Below are positions 50,590-63,535 of a stretch of 64,000 bases of DNA, piece by piece (the first letter of the stretch is position 1; each line of letters starts with the position of its first letter). The notes beneath the pieces were generated by a model. That model worked only from the letters and a program-made list of their open reading frames with translations, did not search any database and was not told the origin of the DNA. Source of the stretch: Brachionus manjavacas (Eukaryota > Rotifera > Eurotatoria > Ploima > Brachionidae); assembly GCA_019054805.1 (NCBI GenBank), contig JAHQIY010000047.1:101935-165934 (forward strand), given 5' to 3'. A program made the translations under genes and the position numbers.

Positions 50590-51300
50590 TTTAATTCTTA
50601 AAAGAATATTTTAATCGTTGCAGAACCTTGCCCTCACTGTTTTTATGTTATATATCGGAAGATGTCTTTCTGTAGCTTTGATATTTTGGAAAACTCCACG
50701 AATAAATTAATTTAATTCCTTTAAGAATATTTTAATCGTTACAGAAACTTGCCTCACTGTTATCTTTATCAATCGGAAGAAGTCTTTCTGTTGCTTTGAT
50801 ATTCAGAAAAATTCCTCCAATAATTTAATTAAATTCTTAAAAGAATATTTAAATCATTGCAGAACCTTGCCCTCACTGTTTTTTCGTTAATCCATCTGAA
50901 GAATTCTTTCTGTAGCTTTGATTTTTAGAAAAACTCCTCGAATAAATAAATTTAATTCTTAAAAGAATATTTTAATCATTGCAGAACCTTGCCCTCACTG
51001 TTTTTTCGTTAATCCATCTGAAGAATTCTTTCTGTAGCTTTGATTTTTAGAAAAACTCCTCGAATAAATAAATTTAATTCTTAAATGAATATTTTAATCA
51101 TTGCAGAACCTTGCCCTCACTGTTTTAAAGTTTTCTATCTGAAGAAGTCTTTCTGTAGCTTTGTATTTAGAAAAATTCCTCCAATTAATTTATTCAATTC
51201 TTAAAAAAATATTTTAATCGTTGCAGAACCTTGCCCTCACTTTTTTTATTTTATCTATCGTAAGAATTCTTTCTGTAGCTCTGACATTTAGAAAAACTCC
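50590..51300 (+). repeat. Pocket of diverged monomers inside subfamily C
   Basis: Around 50640-50830 two units depart strongly from C: TTATATATCGGAAGATGTC, GATATTTTGGAAAACTCCAC, TTACAGAAACTTGCCTCACTG, TTATCTTTATCAATCGGAAG and ATTCCTCCAATAATTTAATT. A second pair near 51120-51300 has TTTTAAAGTTTTCTATCTG, ATTCCTCCAATTAATTTATT and TTTTTTATTTTATCTATCG. Standard C units lie between and around them. They resemble mosaic-zone units and look like older monomers trapped while C expanded around them. Confidence 0.8.
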
Positions 51301-52028
51301 TCGAATAAATTAATTTAATTCCTAAAAGAATATTTTAATCATTGCAGAACCTTGCCCTCACTGTTTTTATGTTATCTATCGGAAGAATTCTTTCTGTAGC
51401 TTTGATATTTAGAAAAACTCCTCGAATAAATTAATTTAATTCTTAAAAGAATATTTTAATCATTGCAGAACCTTGCCCTCACTGTTTTTTCGTTAATCCA
51501 TCTGAAGAATTCTTTCTGTAGCTTTGATTTTTAGAAAAACTCCTCGAATAAATTAATTTAATTCTTAAAAGAATATTTTAATCATTGCAGAACCTTGCCC
51601 TCACTGTTTTTTCGTTAATCCATCTGAAGAATTCTTTCTGTAGCTTTGATTTTTAGAAAAACTCCTCGAATAAATTAATTTAATTCTTAAAAGAATATTT
51701 TAATCATTGCAGAACCTTGCCCTCACTGTTTTTTCGTTAATCCATCTGAAGAATTCTCAATGTAGCTTTGATTTTTAGAAAAACTCCTCGAATAAATAAA
51801 TTTAATTCTTAAAAGAATATTTTAATCATTGCAGAACCTTGCCCTCACTGTTTTTTCGTTAATCCATCTGAAGAATTCTTTCTGTAGCTTTGATTTTTAG
51901 AAAAACTCCTCGAATAAATTAATTTAATTCTTAAAAGAATATTTTAATCATTGCAGAACCTTGCCCTCACTGTTTTTTCGTTAATCCATCTGAAGAATTC
52001 TTTCTGTAGCTTTGATATTTAGCAAAAC

Positions 52029-53165
52029 TCCTCGTATAAATTAATTTAATTCCTAAAAGAATATAAAAATCATTGCAGAACCTTGCCCTCACTGTTTTAA
52101 AGTTTTCTATCGGAAGAAGTCTTTCTGTAGCTTTGATATTTAGCAAAACTCCTCGAATAAATTAATTTAATTCTTAAAAGAATATTTTAATCATTGCAGA
52201 ACCTTGCCCTCACTGTTTTTTCGTTAATCCATCTGAAGAATTCTTTCTGTAGCTTTGATTTTTAGAAAAACTCCTCGAATAAATTAATTTAATTCTTAAA
52301 AGAATATTTTAATCATTGCAGAACCTTGCCCTCACTGTTTTTTCGTTAATCCATCTGAAGAATTCTTTCTGTAGCTTTGATTTTTAGAAAAACTCCTCGA
52401 ATAAATTAATTTAATTCTTAAAAGAATAAAAAAAACATTGCAGAACCTTGCTTTCACCGTTTATTTATGTTTTCTATCGGAAGAAGTCTTTCTGTATCTC
52501 TGATATTTGGCAAAACTCCTCGAATAAATTAATTTAATTCTTAAAAGAATATTTTAATCATTGCAGAACCTTGCCCTCACTGTTTTTTCGTTAATCCATC
52601 TGAAGAATTCTTTCTGTAGCTTTGATTTTTAGAAAAACTCCTCGAATAAATTAATTTAATTCTTAAAAGAATATTTTAATCATTGCAGAACCTTGCCCTC
52701 ACTGTTTTTTCGTTAATCCATCTGAAGAATTCTTTCTGTAGCTTTGATTTTTAGAAAAACTCCTCGAATAAATTAATTTAATTCTTAAAAGAATATTTTA
52801 ATCATTGCAGAACCTTGCCCTCACTGTTTTTTCGTTAATCCATCTGAAGAATTCTTTCTGTAGCTTTGATTTTTAGAAAAACTCCTCGAATAAATTAATT
52901 TAATTCTTAAAAGAATATTTTAATCATTGCAGAACCTTGCCCTCACTGTTTTTTCGTTAATCCATCTGAAGAATTCTTTCTGTAGCTTTGATTTTTAGAA
53001 ATACTCCTCGTATAAATTAATTTAATTCCTAAAAAAATATTTTTAATCATTGCAGAACCTTGCCCTCACTGTTTTTTCGTTAATCCATCTGAAAAATTCT
53101 TTCTGTAGCTTTGATTTTTAGAAAAACTCCTCGAATAAATTAATTTAATTCTTAAAAGAATATTT
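52029..53165 (+). repeat. Marked C segment, copy 1 (related to 62031-63535)
   Basis: Rare units occur in the order: TTAGCAAAACTCCTCGTAT (52029); AACATTGCAGAACCTTGCTT followed by CACCGTTTATTTATG and ATCTCTGATATTTGGC (around 52451); then AAATACTCCTCGTATAAA with CCTAAAAAAATATTTTTAA and CATCTGAAAAATTC (around 53001). The same order occurs about 10 kb downstream. The three marker offsets are 10002, 10125 and 10369 bp, differing by one or two monomers. That fits segment copying followed by gain or loss of whole units. Confidence 0.8.
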
Positions 53166-54027
53166 TAATCATTGCAGAACCTTGCCCTCACTGTTTTTTC
53201 GTTAATCCATCTGAAGAATTCTTTCTGTAGCTTTGATTTTTAGAAAAACTCCTCGAATAAATTAATTTAATTCTTAAAAGAATATTTTAATCATTGCAGA
53301 ACCTTGCCCTCACTGTTTTTTCGTTAATCCATCTGAAGAATTCTTTCTGTAGCTTTGATTTTTAGAAAAACTCCTCGAATAAATAAATTTAATTCTTAAA
53401 AGAATATTTTAATCATTGCAGAACCTTGCCCTCACTGTTTTTTCGTTAATCCATCTGAAGAATTCTTTCTGTAGCTTTGATTTTTAGAAAAACTCCTCGA
53501 ATAAATTAATTTAATTCTTAAAAGAATATTTTAATCATTGCAGAACCTTGCCCTCACTGTTTTTTCGTTAATCCATCTGAAGAATTCTTTCTGTAGCTTT
53601 GATTTTTAGAAAAACTCCTCGAATAAATTAATTTAATTCTTAAAAGAATATTTTAATCATTGCAGAACCTTGCCCTCACTGTTTTTTCGTTAATCCATCT
53701 GAAGAATTCTTTCTGTAGCTTTGATTTTTAGAAAAACTCCTCGAATAAATTAATTTAATTCTTAAAAGAATATTTTAATCATTGCAGAACCTTGCCCTCA
53801 CTGTTTTTTCGTTAATCCATCTGAAGAATTCTTTCTGTAGCTTTGATTTTTAGAAAAACTCCTCGAATAAATTAATTTAATTCTTAAAAGAATATTTTAA
53901 TCATTGCAGAACCTTGCCCTCACTGTTTTTTCGTTAATCCATCTGAAGAATTCTTTCTGTAGCTTTGATTTTTAGAAAAACTCCTCGAATAAATTAATTT
54001 AATTCTTAAAAGAATATTTTAATCATT

Positions 54028-54046
54028 GCAGAACCTTGCCCTCACT
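54028..54046. other. Conserved box GCAGAACCTTGCCCTCACT (example copy)
   Basis: This 19-bp G+C-richer segment is the best conserved part of the monomer across A, B, C and the inverted segment. Tolerated changes are mostly at the first bases (GTAG, CCAG, AAAG) and single positions such as CTTTCCC. Outside it, B and C differ widely. In other satellites such a constant segment can be a binding site for a centromere or heterochromatin protein, with the CENP-B box as the known precedent. This box does not match the CENP-B box, and its binder, if any, is unknown. Confidence 0.55.
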
Positions 54047-54067
54047 GTTTTTTCGTTAATCCATCTG

Positions 54068-54077
54068 AAGAATTCTT
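54068..54077. other. Palindrome AAGAATTCTT with EcoRI site (example copy in C)
   Basis: AAGAATTCTT is its own reverse complement and occurs in almost every C monomer and many A monomers. In B it is replaced by AAGAAGTCTT, which removes the GAATTC site. It is therefore a subfamily marker: GAATTC spacing of 122 bp is expected in C and long uncut stretches in B. TCGA is retained in nearly all monomers of every subfamily. Confidence 0.8.
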
Positions 54078-56689
54078 TCTGTAGCTTTGATTTTTAGAAA
54101 AACTCCTCGAATAAATTAATTTAATTCTTAAAAGAATATTTTAATCATTGCAGAACCTTGCCCTCACTGTTTTTTCGTTAATCCATCTGAAGAATTCTTT
54201 CTGTAGCTTTGATTTTTAGAAAAACTCCTCGAATAAATTAATTTAATTCTTAAAAGAATATTTTAATCATTGCAGAACCTTGCCCTCACTGTTTTTTCGT
54301 TAATCCATCTGAAGAATTCTTTCTGTAGCTTTGATTTTTAGAAAAACTCCTCGAATAAATTAATTTAATTCTTAAAAGAATATTTTAATCATTGCAGAAC
54401 CTTGCCCTCACTGTTTTTTCGTTAATCCATCTGAAGAATTCTTTCTGTAGCTTTGATTTTTAGAAAAACTCCTCGAATAAATTAATTTAATTCTTAAAAG
54501 AATATTTTAATCATTGCAGAACCTTGCCCTCACTGTTTTTTCGTTAATCCATCTGAAGAATTCTTTCTGTAGCTTTGATTTTTAGAAAAACTCCTCGAAT
54601 AAATTAATTTAATTCTTAAAAGAATATTTTAATCATTGCAGAACCTTGCCCTCACTGTTTTTTCGTTAATCCATCTGAAGAATTCTTTCTGTAGCTTTGA
54701 TTTTTAGAAAAACTCCTCGAATAAATTAATTTAATTCTTAAAAGAATATTTTAATCATTGCAGAACCTTGCCCTCACTGTTTTTTCGTTAATCCATCTGA
54801 AGAATTCTTTCTGTAGCTTTGATTTTTAGAAAAACTCCTCGAATAAATTAATTTAATTCTTAAAAGAATATTTAAATCATTGCAGAACCTTGCCCTCACT
54901 GTTTTTTCGTTAATCCATCTGAAGAATTCTTTCTGTAGCTTTGATTTTTAGAAAAACTCCTCGAATAAATTAATTTAATTCTTAAAAGAATATTTTAATC
55001 ATTGCAGAACCTTGCCCTCACTGTTTTTTCGTTAATCCATCTGAAGAATTCTTTCTGTAGCTTTGATTTTTAGAAAAACTCCTCGAATAAATTAATTTAA
55101 TTCTTAAAAGAATATTTTAATCATTGCAGAACCTTGCCCTCACTGTTTTTTCGTTAATCCATCTGAAGAATTCTTTCTGTAGCTTTGATTTTTAGAAAAA
55201 CTCCTCGAATAAATTAATTTAATTCTTAAAAGAATATTTTAATCATTGCAGAACCTTGCCCTCACTGTTTTTTCGTTAATCCATCTGAAGAATTCTTTCT
55301 GTAGCTTTGATTTTTAGAAAAACTCCTCGAATAAATTAATTTAATTCTTAAAAGAATATTTTAATCATTGCAGAACCTTGCCCTCACTGTTTTTTCGTTA
55401 ATCCATCTGAAGAATTCTTTCTGTAGCTTTGATTTTTAGAAAAACTCCTCGAATAAATTAATTTAATTCTTAAAAGAATATTTTAATCATTGCAGAACCT
55501 TGCCCTCACTGTTTTTTCGTTAATCCATCTGAAGAATTCTTTCTGTAGCTTTGATTTTTAGAAAAACTCCTCGAATAAATTAATTTAATTCTTAAAAGAA
55601 TATTTTAATCATTGCAGAACCTTGCCCTCACTGTTTTTTCGTTAATCCATCTGAAGAATTCTTTCTGTAGCTTTGATTTTTAGAAAAACTCCTCGAATAA
55701 ATTAATTTAATTCTTAAAAGAATATTTTAATCATTGCAGAACCTTGCCCTCACTGTTTTTTCGTTAATCCATCTGAAGAATTCTTTCTGTAGCTTTGATT
55801 TTTAGAAAAACTCCTCGAATAAATTAATTTAATTCTTAAAAGAATATTTTAATCATTGCAGAACCTTGCCCTCACTGTTTTTTCGTTAATCCATCTGAAG
55901 AATTCTTTCTGTAGCTTTGATTTTTAGAAAAACTCCTCGAATAAATTAATTTAATTCTTAAAAGAATATTTTAATCATTGCAGAACCTTGCCCTCACTGT
56001 TTTTTCGTTAATCCATCTGAAGAATTCTTTCTGTAGCTTTGATTTTTAGAAAAACTCCTCGAATAAATTAATTTAATTCTTAAAAGAATATTTTAATCAT
56101 TGCAGAACCTTGCCCTCACTGTTTTTTCGTTAATCCATCTGAAGAATTCTTTCTGTAGCTTTGATTTTTAGAAAAACTCCTCGAATAAATTAATTTAATT
56201 CTTAAAAGAATATTTTAATCATTGCAGAACCTTGCCCTCACTGTTTTTTCGTTAATCCATCTGAAGAATTCTTTCTGTAGCTTTGATTTTTAGAAAAACT
56301 CCTCGAATAAATTAATTTAATTCTTAAAAGAATATTTTAATCATTGCAGAACCTTGCCCTCACTGTTTTTTCGTTAATCCATCTGAAGAATTCTTTCTGT
56401 AGCTTTGATTTTTAGAAAAACTCCTCGAATAAATAAATTTAATTCTTAAAAGAATATTTTAATCATTGCAGAACCATGCCCTCACTGTTTTTTCGTTAAT
56501 CCATCTGAGGAATTCTTTCAGTAGCTTTGATTTTTAGCAAAACTCCTCGTATAAATTAATTTAATTCCTAAAAGAATATTTTAATCATTGCAGAACCTTG
56601 CGCTCACTGTTTTTTCGTTAATCCATCTGAAGAATTCTCTCTGTAGCTTTGATTTTTAGAAAAACTCCTCGAATAAATTAATTTAATTC

Positions 56690-58045
56690 TTAAAAGAATA
56701 AAAAAATCATTGCAGAACCTTGCCCTCACTGTTTTTTCGTTAATCCATCTGAAGAATTCTTTCTGTAGCTTTGATTTTTAGAAAAACTCCTCGAATAAAT
56801 TAATTTAATTCTTAAAAGAATATTTTAATCATTGCAGAACCTTGCCCTCACTGTTTTTTCGTTAATCCATCTGAAGAATTCTTTCTGTAGCTTTGATTTT
56901 TAGAAAAACTCCTCGAATAAATTAATTTAATTCTTAAAAGAATATTTTAATCATTGCAGAACCTTGCCCTCACTGTTTTTTCGTTAATCCATCTGAAGAA
57001 TTCTTTCTGTAGCTTTGATTTTTAGAAAAACTCCTCGAATAAATTAATTTAATTCTTAAAAGAATATTTTAATCATTGCAGAACCTTGCCCTCACTGTTT
57101 TTTCGTTAATCCATCTGAAGAATTCTTTCTGTAGCTTTGATTTTTAGAAAAACTCCTCGAATAAATAAATTTAATTCTTAAAAGAATAAGAAAATCATTG
57201 CAGAACCTTGCCCTCACTGTTTTTTCGTTAATCCATCTGAAGAATTCTTTCTGTAGCTTTGATTTTTAGAAAAACTCCTCGAATAAATTAATTTAATTCT
57301 TAAAAGAATATTTTAATCATTGCAGAACCTTGCCCTCACTGTTTTTTCGTTAATCCATCTGAAGAATTCTTTCTGTAGCTTTGATTTTTAGAAAAACTCC
57401 TCGAATAAATTAATTTAATTCTTAAAAGAATATTTTAATCATTGCAGAACCTTGCCCTCACTGTTTTTTCGTTAATCCATCTGAAGAATTCTTTCTGTAG
57501 CTTTGATTTTTAGAAAAACTCCTCGAATAAATTAATTTAATTCTTAAAAGAATAAAAAAATCATTGCAGAACCTTGCCCTCACTGTTTTTTCGTTAATCC
57601 ATCTGAAGAATTCTTTCTGTAGCTTTGATTTTTAGAAAAACTCCTCGAATAAATTAATTTAATTCTTAAAAGAATATTTTAATCATTGCAGAACCTTGCC
57701 CTCACTGTTTTTGGTTATCTATCGGAAGAATTCTTTCTGTAGCTTTGATTTTTAGAAAAACTCCTCGAATAAATTAATTTAATTCTTAAAAGAATATTTT
57801 AATCATTGCAGAACCTTGCCCTCACTGTTTTTTCGTTAATCCATCTGAAGAATTCTTTCTGTAGCTTTGATTTTTAGAAAAACTCCTCGAATAAATTAAT
57901 TTAATTCTTAAAAGAATATTTTAATCATTGCAGAACCTTGCCCTCACTGTTTTTTCGTTAATCCATCTGAAGAATTCTTTCTGTAGCTTTGATTTTTAGA
58001 AAAACTCCTCGAATAAATTAATTTAATTCTTAAAAGAATAAAAAA
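56690..58045 (+). repeat. C units with A-rich linkers at multi-monomer spacing
   Basis: Linkers with AATAAAAAAATCATTGCAG in place of AATATTTTAATCATTGCAG occur near 56697, 57551 and 58037, with an AATAAGAAAATC relative near 57185. The 57551-58037 spacing is 486 bp, four monomers. One of these is two bases short because it has CTGTTTTTGGTTATCTATCG (near 57705) instead of the C block. Confidence 0.7.
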
Positions 58046-60179
58046 ATCATTGCAGAACCTTGCCCTCACTGTTTTTTCGTTAATCCATCTGAAGAATTCT
58101 TTCTGTAGCTTTGATTTTTAGAAAAACTCCTCGAATAAATTAATTTAATTCTTAAAAGAATATTTTAATCATTGCAGAACCTTGCCCTCACTGTTTTTTC
58201 GTTAATCCATCTGAAGAATTCTTTCTGTAGCTTTGATTTTTAGAAAAACTCCTCGAATAAATTAATTTAATTCTTAAAAGAATATTTTAATCATTGCAGA
58301 ACCTTGCCCTCACTGTTTTTTCGTTAATCCATCTGAAGAATTCTTTCTGTAGCTTTGATTTTTAGAAAAACTCCTCGAATAAATTAATTTAATTCTTAAA
58401 AGAATATTTTAATCATTGCAGAACCTTGCCCTCACTGTTTTTTCGTTAATCCATCTGAAGAATTCTTTCTGTAGCTTTGATTTTTAGAAAAACTCCTCGA
58501 ATAAATTAATTTAATTCTTAAAAGAATATTTTAATCATTGCAGAACCTTGCCCTCACTGTTTTTTCGTTAATCCATCTGAAGAATTCTTTCTGTAGCTTT
58601 GATTTTTAGAAAAACTCCTCGAATAAATTAATTTAATTCTTAAAAGAATATTTTAATCATTGCAGAACCTTGCCCTCACTGTTTTTTCGTTAATCCATCT
58701 GAAGAATTCTTTCTGTAGCTTTGATATTTAGAAAAACTCCTCGAATAAATTAATTTAATTCCTAAAAGAATATTTTAATCATTGCAGAACCTTGCCCTCA
58801 CTGTTTTTTCGTTAATCCATCTGAAGAATTCTTTCTGTAGCTTTGATTTTTAGAAAAACTCCTCGAATAAATAAATTTAATTCTTAAAAGAATATTTTAA
58901 TCATTGCAGAACCTTGCCCTCACTGTTTTTTCGTTAATCCATCTGAAGAATTCTTTCTGTAGCTTTGATTTTTAGAAAAACTCCTCGAATAAATTAATTT
59001 AATTCTTAAAAGAATATTTTAATCATTGCAGAACCTTGCCCTCACTGTTTTTTCGTTAATCCATCTGAAGAATTCTTTCTGTAGCTTTGATTTTTAGAAA
59101 AACTCCTCGAATAAATTAATTTAATTCTTAAAAGAATATTTTAATCATTGCAGAACCTTGCCCTCACTGTTTTTTCGTTAATCCATCTGAAGAATTCTTT
59201 CTGTAGCTTTGATTTTTAGAAAAACTCCTCGAATAAATTAATTTAATTCTTAAAAGAATATTTTAATCATTGCAGAACCTTGCCCTCACTGTTTTTTCGT
59301 TAATCCATCTGAAGAATTCTTTCTGTAGCTTTGATTTTTAGAAAAACTCCTCGAATAAATTAATTTAATTCTTAAAAGAATATTTTAATCATTGCAGAAC
59401 CTTGCCCTCACTGTTTTTTCGTTAATCCATCTGAAGAATTCTTTCTGTAGCTTTGATTTTTAGAAAAACTCCTCGAATAAATTAATTTAATTCTTAAAAG
59501 AATATTTTAATCATTGCAGAACCTTGCCCTCACTGTTTTTTCGTTAATCCATCTGAAGAATTCTTTCTGTAGCTTTGATTTTTAGAAAAACTCCTCGAAT
59601 AAATTAATTTAATTCTTAAAAGAATATTTTAATCATTGCAGAACCTTGCCCTCACTGTTTTTTCGTTAATCCATCTGAAGAATTCTTTCTGTAGCTTTGA
59701 TTTTTAGAAAAACTCCTCGAATAAATTAATTTAATTCTTAAAAGAATATTTTAATCATTGCAGAACCTTGCCCTCACTGTTTTTTCGTTAATCCATCTGA
59801 AGAATTCTTTCTGTAGCTTTGATTTTTAGAAAAACTCCTCGAATAAATTAATTTAATTCTTAAAAGAATATTTTAATCATTGCAGAACCTTGCCCTCACT
59901 GTTTTTTCGTTAATCCATCTGAAGAATTCTTTCTGTAGCTTTGATTTTTAGAAAAACTCCTCGAATAAATTAATTTAATTCTTAAAAGAATATTTTAATC
60001 ATTGCAGAACCTTGCCCTCACTGTTTTTTCGTTAATCCATCTGAAGAATTCTTTCTGTAGCTTTGATTTTTAGAAAAACTCCTCGAATAAATTAATTTAA
60101 TTCTTAAAAGAATATTTTAATCATTGCAGAACCTTGCCCTCACTGTTTTTTCGTTAATCCATCTGAAGAATTCTTTCTG

Positions 60180-60740
60180 TAGCTTTGATTTTTAGAAAAA
60201 CTCCTCGAATAAATAAATTTAATTCTTAAAAGAATAAAAAAAACATTGCAGAACCTTGCCCTCACTGTTTTTTCGTTAATCCATCTGAAGAATTCTTTCT
60301 GTAGCTTTGATTTTTAGAAAAACTCCTCGAATAAATTAATTTAATTCTTAAAAGAATATTTTAATCATTGCAGAACCTTGCCCTCACTGTTTTTTCGTTA
60401 ATCCATCTGAAGAATTCTTTCTGTAGCTTTGATTTTTAGAAAAACTCCTCGAATAAATTAATTTAATTCTTAAAAGAATATTTTAATCATTGCAGAACCT
60501 TGCCCTCACTGTTTTTTCGTTAATCCATCTGAAGAATTCTTTCTGTAGCTTTGATTTTTAGAAAAACTCCTCGAATAAATTAATTTAATTCTTAAAAGAA
60601 TATTTTAATCATTGCAGAACCTTGCCCTCACTGTTTTTTCGTTAATCCATCTGAAGAATTCTTTCTGTAGCTTTGATTTTTAGAAAAACTCCTCGAATAA
60701 ATAAATTTAATTCTTAAAAGAATAAAAAAAACATTGCAGA
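60180..60740 (+). repeat. Four-monomer (488-bp) higher-order repeat in C
   Basis: A linked pair of variants, AATAAATAAATTTAATTC plus an AGAATAAAAAAAACATTG linker, occurs around 60231 and again around 60719. The spacing is exactly 488 bp, four times 122. The three units between them look standard. It is a short tetramer duplication. Confidence 0.75.
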
Positions 60741-62030
60741 ACCTTGCCCTCACTGTTTTTTCGTTAATCCATCTGAAGAATTCTTTCTGTAGCTTTGATT
60801 TTTAGAAAAACTCCTCGAATAAATTAATTTAATTCTTAAAAGAATATTTTAATCATTGCAGAACCTTGCCCTCACTGTTTTTTCGTTAATCCATCTGAAG
60901 AATTCTTTCTGTAGCTTTGATTTTTAGAAAAACTCCTCGAATAAATTAATTTAATTCTTAAAAGAATATTTTAATCATTGCAGAACCTTGCCCTCACTGT
61001 TTTTTCGTTAATCCATCTGAAGAATTCTTTCTGTAGCTTTGATTTTTAGAAAAACTCCTCGAATAAATTAATTTAATTCTTAAAAGAATATTTTAATCAT
61101 TGCAGAACCTTGCCCTCACTGTTTTTTCGTTAATCCATCTGAAGAATTCTTTCTGTAGCTTTGATTTTTAGAAAAACTCCTCGAATAAATTAATTTAATT
61201 CTTAAAAGAATATTTTAATCATTGCAGAACCTTGCCCTCACTGTTTTTTCGTTAATCCATCTGAAGAATTCTTTCTGTAGCTTTGATTTTTAGAAAAACT
61301 CCTCGAATAAATTAATTTAATTCTTAAAAGAATATTTTAATCATTGCAGAACCTTGCCCTCACTGTTTTTTCGTTAATCCATCTGAAGAATTCTTTCTGT
61401 AGCTTTGATTTTTAGAAAAACTCCTCGAATAAATTAATTTAATTCTTAAAAGAATATTTTAATCATTGCAGAACCTTGCCCTCACTGTTTTTTCGTTAAT
61501 CCATCTGAAGAATTCTTTCTGTAGCTTTGATTTTTAGAAAAACTCCTCGAATAAATTAATTTAATTCTTAAAAGAATATTTTAATCATTGCAGAACCTTG
61601 CCCTCACTGTTTTTTCGTTAATCCATCTGAAGAATTCTTTCTGTAGCTTTGATTTTTAGAAAAACTCCTCGAATAAATTAATTTAATTCTTAAAAGAATA
61701 TTTTAATCATTGCAGAACCTTGCCCTCACTGTTTTTTCGTTAATCCATCTGAAGAATTCTTTCTGTAGCTTTGATTTTTAGAAAAACTCCTCGAATAAAT
61801 TAATTTAATTCTTAAAAGAATATTTTAATCATTGCAGAACCTTGCCCTCACTGTTTTTTCGTTAATCCATCTGAAGAATTCTTTCTGTAGCTTTGATTTT
61901 TAGAAAAACTCCTCGAATAAATTAATTTAATTCTTAAAAGAATATTTTAATCATTGCAGAACCTTGCCCTCACTGTTTTTTCGTTAATCCATCTGAAGAA
62001 TTCTTTCTGTAGCTTTGATATTTAGCAAAA

Positions 62031-63535
62031 CTCCTCGTATAAATTAATTTAATTCCTAAAAGAATATTTTAATCATTGCAGAACCTTGCCCTCACTGTTT
62101 TTTCGTTAATCCATCTGAAGAATTCTTTCTGTAGCTTTGATTTTTAGAAAAACTCCTCGAATAAATTAATTTAATTCTTAAAAGAATATTTTAATCATTG
62201 CAGAACCTTGCCCTCACTGTTTTTTCGTTAATCCATCTGAAGAATTCTTTCTGTAGCTTTGATTTTTAGAAAAACTCCTCGAATAAATTAATTTAATTCT
62301 TAAAAGAATATTTTAATCATTGCAGAACCTTGCCCTCACTGTTTTTTCGTTAATCCATCTGAAGAATTCTTTCTGTAGCTTTGATTTTTAGAAAAACTCC
62401 TCGAATAAATTAATTTAATTCTTAAAAGAATTTTTTAATCATTGCAGAACCTTGCCCTCACTGTTTTTCGTTAATCCATCTGAAGAATTCTTTCTGTAGC
62501 TTTGATTTTTAGAAAAACTCCTCGAATAAATTAATTTAATTCTTAAAAGAATAAAAAAAACATTGCAGAACCTTGCTTTCACCGTTTATTTATGTTTTCT
62601 ATCGGAAGAAGTCTTTCTGTATCTCTGATATTTGGCAAAACTCCTCGAATAAATTAATTTAATTCTTAAAAGAATATTTTAATCATTGCAGAACCTTGCC
62701 CTCACTGTTTTTTCGTTAATCCATCTGAAGAATTCTTTCTGTAGCTTTGATTTTTAGAAAAACTCCTCGAATAAATTAATTTAATTCTTAAAAGAATATT
62801 TTAATCATTGCAGAACCTTGCCCTCACTGTTTTTTCGTTAATCCATCTGAAGAATTCTTTCTGTAGCTTTGATTTTTAGAAAAACTCCTCGAATAAATTA
62901 ATTTAATTCTTAAAAGAATATTTTTATCATTGCAGAACCTTGCCTCACTGTTTATTTATGTTTTCTATCGGAAGAAGTCTTTCTGTATCTCTGATATTTG
63001 GCAAAACTCCTCGAATAAATTAATTTAATTCTTAAAAGAATATTTTAATCATTGCAGAACCTTGCCCTCACTGTTTTTTCGTTAATCCATCTGAAGAATT
63101 CTTTCTGTAGCTTTGATTTTTAGAAAAACTCCTCGAATAAATTAATTTAATTCTTAAAAGAATATTTTAATCATTGCAGAACCTTGCCCTCACTGTTTTT
63201 TCGTTAATCCATCTGAAGAATTCTTTCTGTAGCTTTGATTTTTAGAAAAACTCCTCGAATAAATTAATTTAATTCTTAAAAGAATATTTTAATCATTGCA
63301 GAACCTTGCCCTCACTGTTTTTTCGTTAATCCATCTGAAGAATTCTTTCTGTAGCTTTGATTTTTAGAAATACTCCTCGTATAAATTAATTTAATTCCTA
63401 AAAAAATATTTTTAATCATTGCAGAACCTTGCCCTCACTGTTTTTTCGTTAATCCATCTGAAAAATTCTTTCTGTAGCTTTGATTTTTAGAAAAACTCCT
63501 CGAATAAATTAATTTAATTCTTAAAAGAATATTTT
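62031..63535 (+). repeat. Marked C segment, copy 2 (related to 52029-53165)
   Basis: The rare markers recur in the same order: CCTCGTATAAA with TTAGCAAAAC (62031), the CTTGCTTTCACCGTTTATTT unit (62576), and AAATACTCCTCGTATAAA with CCTAAAAAAATATTTTTAA (63370). An extra related unit with CTTGCCTCACTGTTTATTTA lies near 62943 and is absent from copy 1. The CTTTCACCG unit is identical to copy 1 over at least about 100 bp, including its AATAAAAAAAACATTG entry linker. Confidence 0.8.

Larger units (their letters stand above)
53395..56430 (+). repeat. Near-perfectly homogenised core of subfamily C (~25 units)
   Basis: By line-to-line comparison at 122-bp spacing I see one substitution in about 3 kb, a T-to-A in the linker at about 54874 (ATATTTAAATC for ATATTTTAATC). 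The block is bounded by units with AATAAATAAATTT near 53389 and 56432. Comparable uniform runs lie at about 58990-60200 and 60840-62010. Such identity implies very recent amplification or efficient conversion. It also makes true copy number hard to assemble, so the length here may not be exact. Confidence 0.9.

Noticed and set aside
54028..54046. CENP-B box
   Set aside because: The CENP-B box pattern (TTCG, four bases, A, two bases, CGGG) is not found in the conserved box or around the TTCG/TCGA sites of the A, B or C consensus.
54061..54085. Heat-shock element (alternating GAA/TTC every five bases)
   Set aside because: GAAGAATTCTTTC has GAA and TTC, but they are directly adjacent rather than separated by two bases, so the required spacing is absent.
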